Assembly: GCA_008360975.2 (NCBI GenBank)
Contig: CM039194.1
Span: 10,650,426 to 10,714,425, forward strand
From: Lichenostomus cassidix
Lineage: Eukaryota > Chordata > Aves > Passeriformes > Meliphagidae
Length of the DNA stretch: 64,000 nt
Reading direction: 5' to 3'
Below are positions 62,667 to 64,000 of the stretch, piece after piece (the stretch's first letter is position 1; each line of letters starts with the position of its first letter). Under the pieces are notes generated by a model that was not told the origin of the DNA, searched no databases, and saw nothing but the letters and a program-made list of their open reading frames with translations. The translations under genes were made by a program, and so were the position numbers.

Positions 62667-62686
62667 GCTCTCCAGCGCTGGAGAGC
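62667..62686. repeat. Perfect 20-bp palindrome
   Basis: GCTCTCCAGCGCTGGAGAGC equals its own reverse complement. Located in intron 1. Confidence 0.95.
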
Positions 62687-64000
62687 AAAGATTCATTATG
62701 TTCAAACTTTTCTGCTGGCAAAAGATTCAGTTCAAAGGACACAGCGAGTTTCACTGAACACCAAAGTAAATGTCAGGTCAACAAGCCTTCATAAAGCCTC
62801 AACTCCACCAACATTTGTCTATGTATTTTAAAAGCAAAAAAAAACTTGCTTCAGGATTTTGGAAAAAGATCAGTCAGCTCTTCCTAAAAAGCAAGAAAGA
62901 TAATTTTTTTTTAAATATCCTAAGAGAAATCCTCAGCTTTATTAACAGGGGCAGATTTCAGAATTTGCCAAAGGCTTCCCATAAGAAAATACTGCAGATT
63001 ATCTGGTTAAAAACTTGTTTCGAAAAAGATCAAGATATGCTATTTAAAGTTTTTTCCAAGTGACTCATATGAAAAAAAAAAAGATTTGAAGAATTAATGG
63101 ATAAGAGCCTTTAACTCATCTTTAAGACTGATTCAGATTCCAGAGAATTGTGTTCCAGTAAAGGACAGAGGATGATTTTATCTGCGAGAGATATTTTCCA
63201 CCTCCATGCACATACTCTCAGAGATTACTGACACATTTCCAACAGAAAAATGCAAGAACCTGAATGCTCCAAGCAAATGCAACCTGCCACATAGCAAAAG
63301 CAGCCCCTGAGAAGAACCAAACCATTACGTTTCACAGCTTTTTCTGAGATTTTTCCTCCCACAAGACTAAGAATTATTACATTTATTACACTGTTGTTAT
63401 TTTAATGGATCAAAGCAAAGGAGGAATAGGGTCCTCTGAGCAAAGATGCCAACCAAGACCAGCTGCACATGCTGGAGTCCCTACACCCCGTGAGCACAGG
63501 GACATCCCCCCCAGCACCTCCACGTTTGCCAAGCTGATGTCCTACTACACCAGCAGGACTCGTGAGCCAGCTGCCAGCAGCAATTTGTTCTATTCCTGGG
63601 CTATCCAAGGCCATGCACTGAGTGAATGGACAAATGATTTAATTTCCCTGGGCCAGATGAACATCCTCTTTACAGACACAGCAGGATGCTCCTAAAATGA
63701 GCAGAGAGGCTCTTTGTTTCAGACAGTGACAACCCCACTGCCACCTCCTGCATGGCCTTTCAATGATGTCCCCCAGTTAAATGAATGAACCCTGATTTGA
63801 GGGTCCCCAATTAAGCCAGTGAAGCTAATCACCACCCCGTTGACACCGTGTTCCTCCTCTCCAGGACCCCCTAGCAGGGCTGTGCTCAGGCTGCCAGTGT
63901 TCACAGCCTATCTCCTGCCCAAGCCTGGCCACAACCCAGCTGACAGAAAGGTATTTTAAAAACCCATAACCCACCGTTCTGCTGCCCGCATGCACCAGCT

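Larger units (their letters stand above)
60248..64000 (-). other. KLHL3: KLHL3 intron 1 (partial)
   Basis: At least 3.75 kb upstream of exon 2. I found no CpG island, no promoter and no short exon starting with Met and ending in a donor of the required phase (five codons plus two bases). Contents seen: a run of 20 A at 60262-60281 next to exon 2, a perfect 20-bp palindrome at 62667-62686, an A-rich patch near 62455-62490, and otherwise plain sequence. Confidence 0.8.

Noticed and set aside
24213..64000. An intronic miR-874 precursor, present in human KLHL3
   Set aside because: I looked for the mature sequence in both orientations and saw no convincing match or hairpin. It appears to be mammalian, or too diverged to see.
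60248..64000. Candidate short ATG exons for KLHL3 exon 1 (for example near 61165, 61600 and 63205 on the minus strand)
   Set aside because: None has a donor leaving two bases of a codon at the expected distance, and none encodes anything like the MEGES start.

Overview
This window is vertebrate, almost certainly avian, genomic DNA and probably from a songbird. The main evidence is a set of CR1 LINE 3' ends of the bird type, plus one protein-coding gene whose small exons, GT-AG introns and deduced protein are nearly identical to vertebrate KLHL3. There are no bacterial-style operons, rRNA, CRISPR arrays or insertion sequences. The open reading frames outside KLHL3 look like chance frames.

Layout, in window coordinates. 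1-13.79 kb: intergenic DNA with no recognisable exon, holding an old diverged repeat pair (about 1.62-1.74 and 3.03-3.15 kb) and AT-rich blocks. 13.79-14.64 kb: a CpG-rich block that looks like a retroviral LTR on the minus strand. 14.70-15.17 kb: a CR1 LINE 3' segment on the minus strand. 15.17-19.6 kb: intergenic. 19.6-24.18 kb: probable 3' UTR of KLHL3, with a proximal and a distal poly(A) signal. 24.18-60.25 kb: fourteen coding exons of KLHL3 on the minus strand (exons 2-15 by comparison with the human gene). 60.25-64.0 kb: part of intron 1. The first coding exon, expected to carry only about six residues, and the promoter are not visible here.

The exons join in phase into 581 codons ending at a TGA. 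They encode a BTB domain (exons 3-5), a BACK domain (exons 5-8) and a six-bladed kelch propeller (exons 9-15). KLHL3 is the substrate adaptor of a cullin-3 ubiquitin ligase that binds WNK kinases through the propeller and so controls the thiazide-sensitive Na-Cl cotransporter in the distal nephron. Residues mutated in human familial hyperkalaemic hypertension, and the regulatory serine S433, are unchanged here.

I found no evidence of an undescribed multi-gene system. The points most worth a second look are the LTR-like CpG block downstream of the gene, the two candidate KLHL3 3' ends, an unusual splice acceptor at exon 14, small tandem repeats in the presumed 3' UTR, and several AT-rich blocks that resemble conserved non-coding elements.
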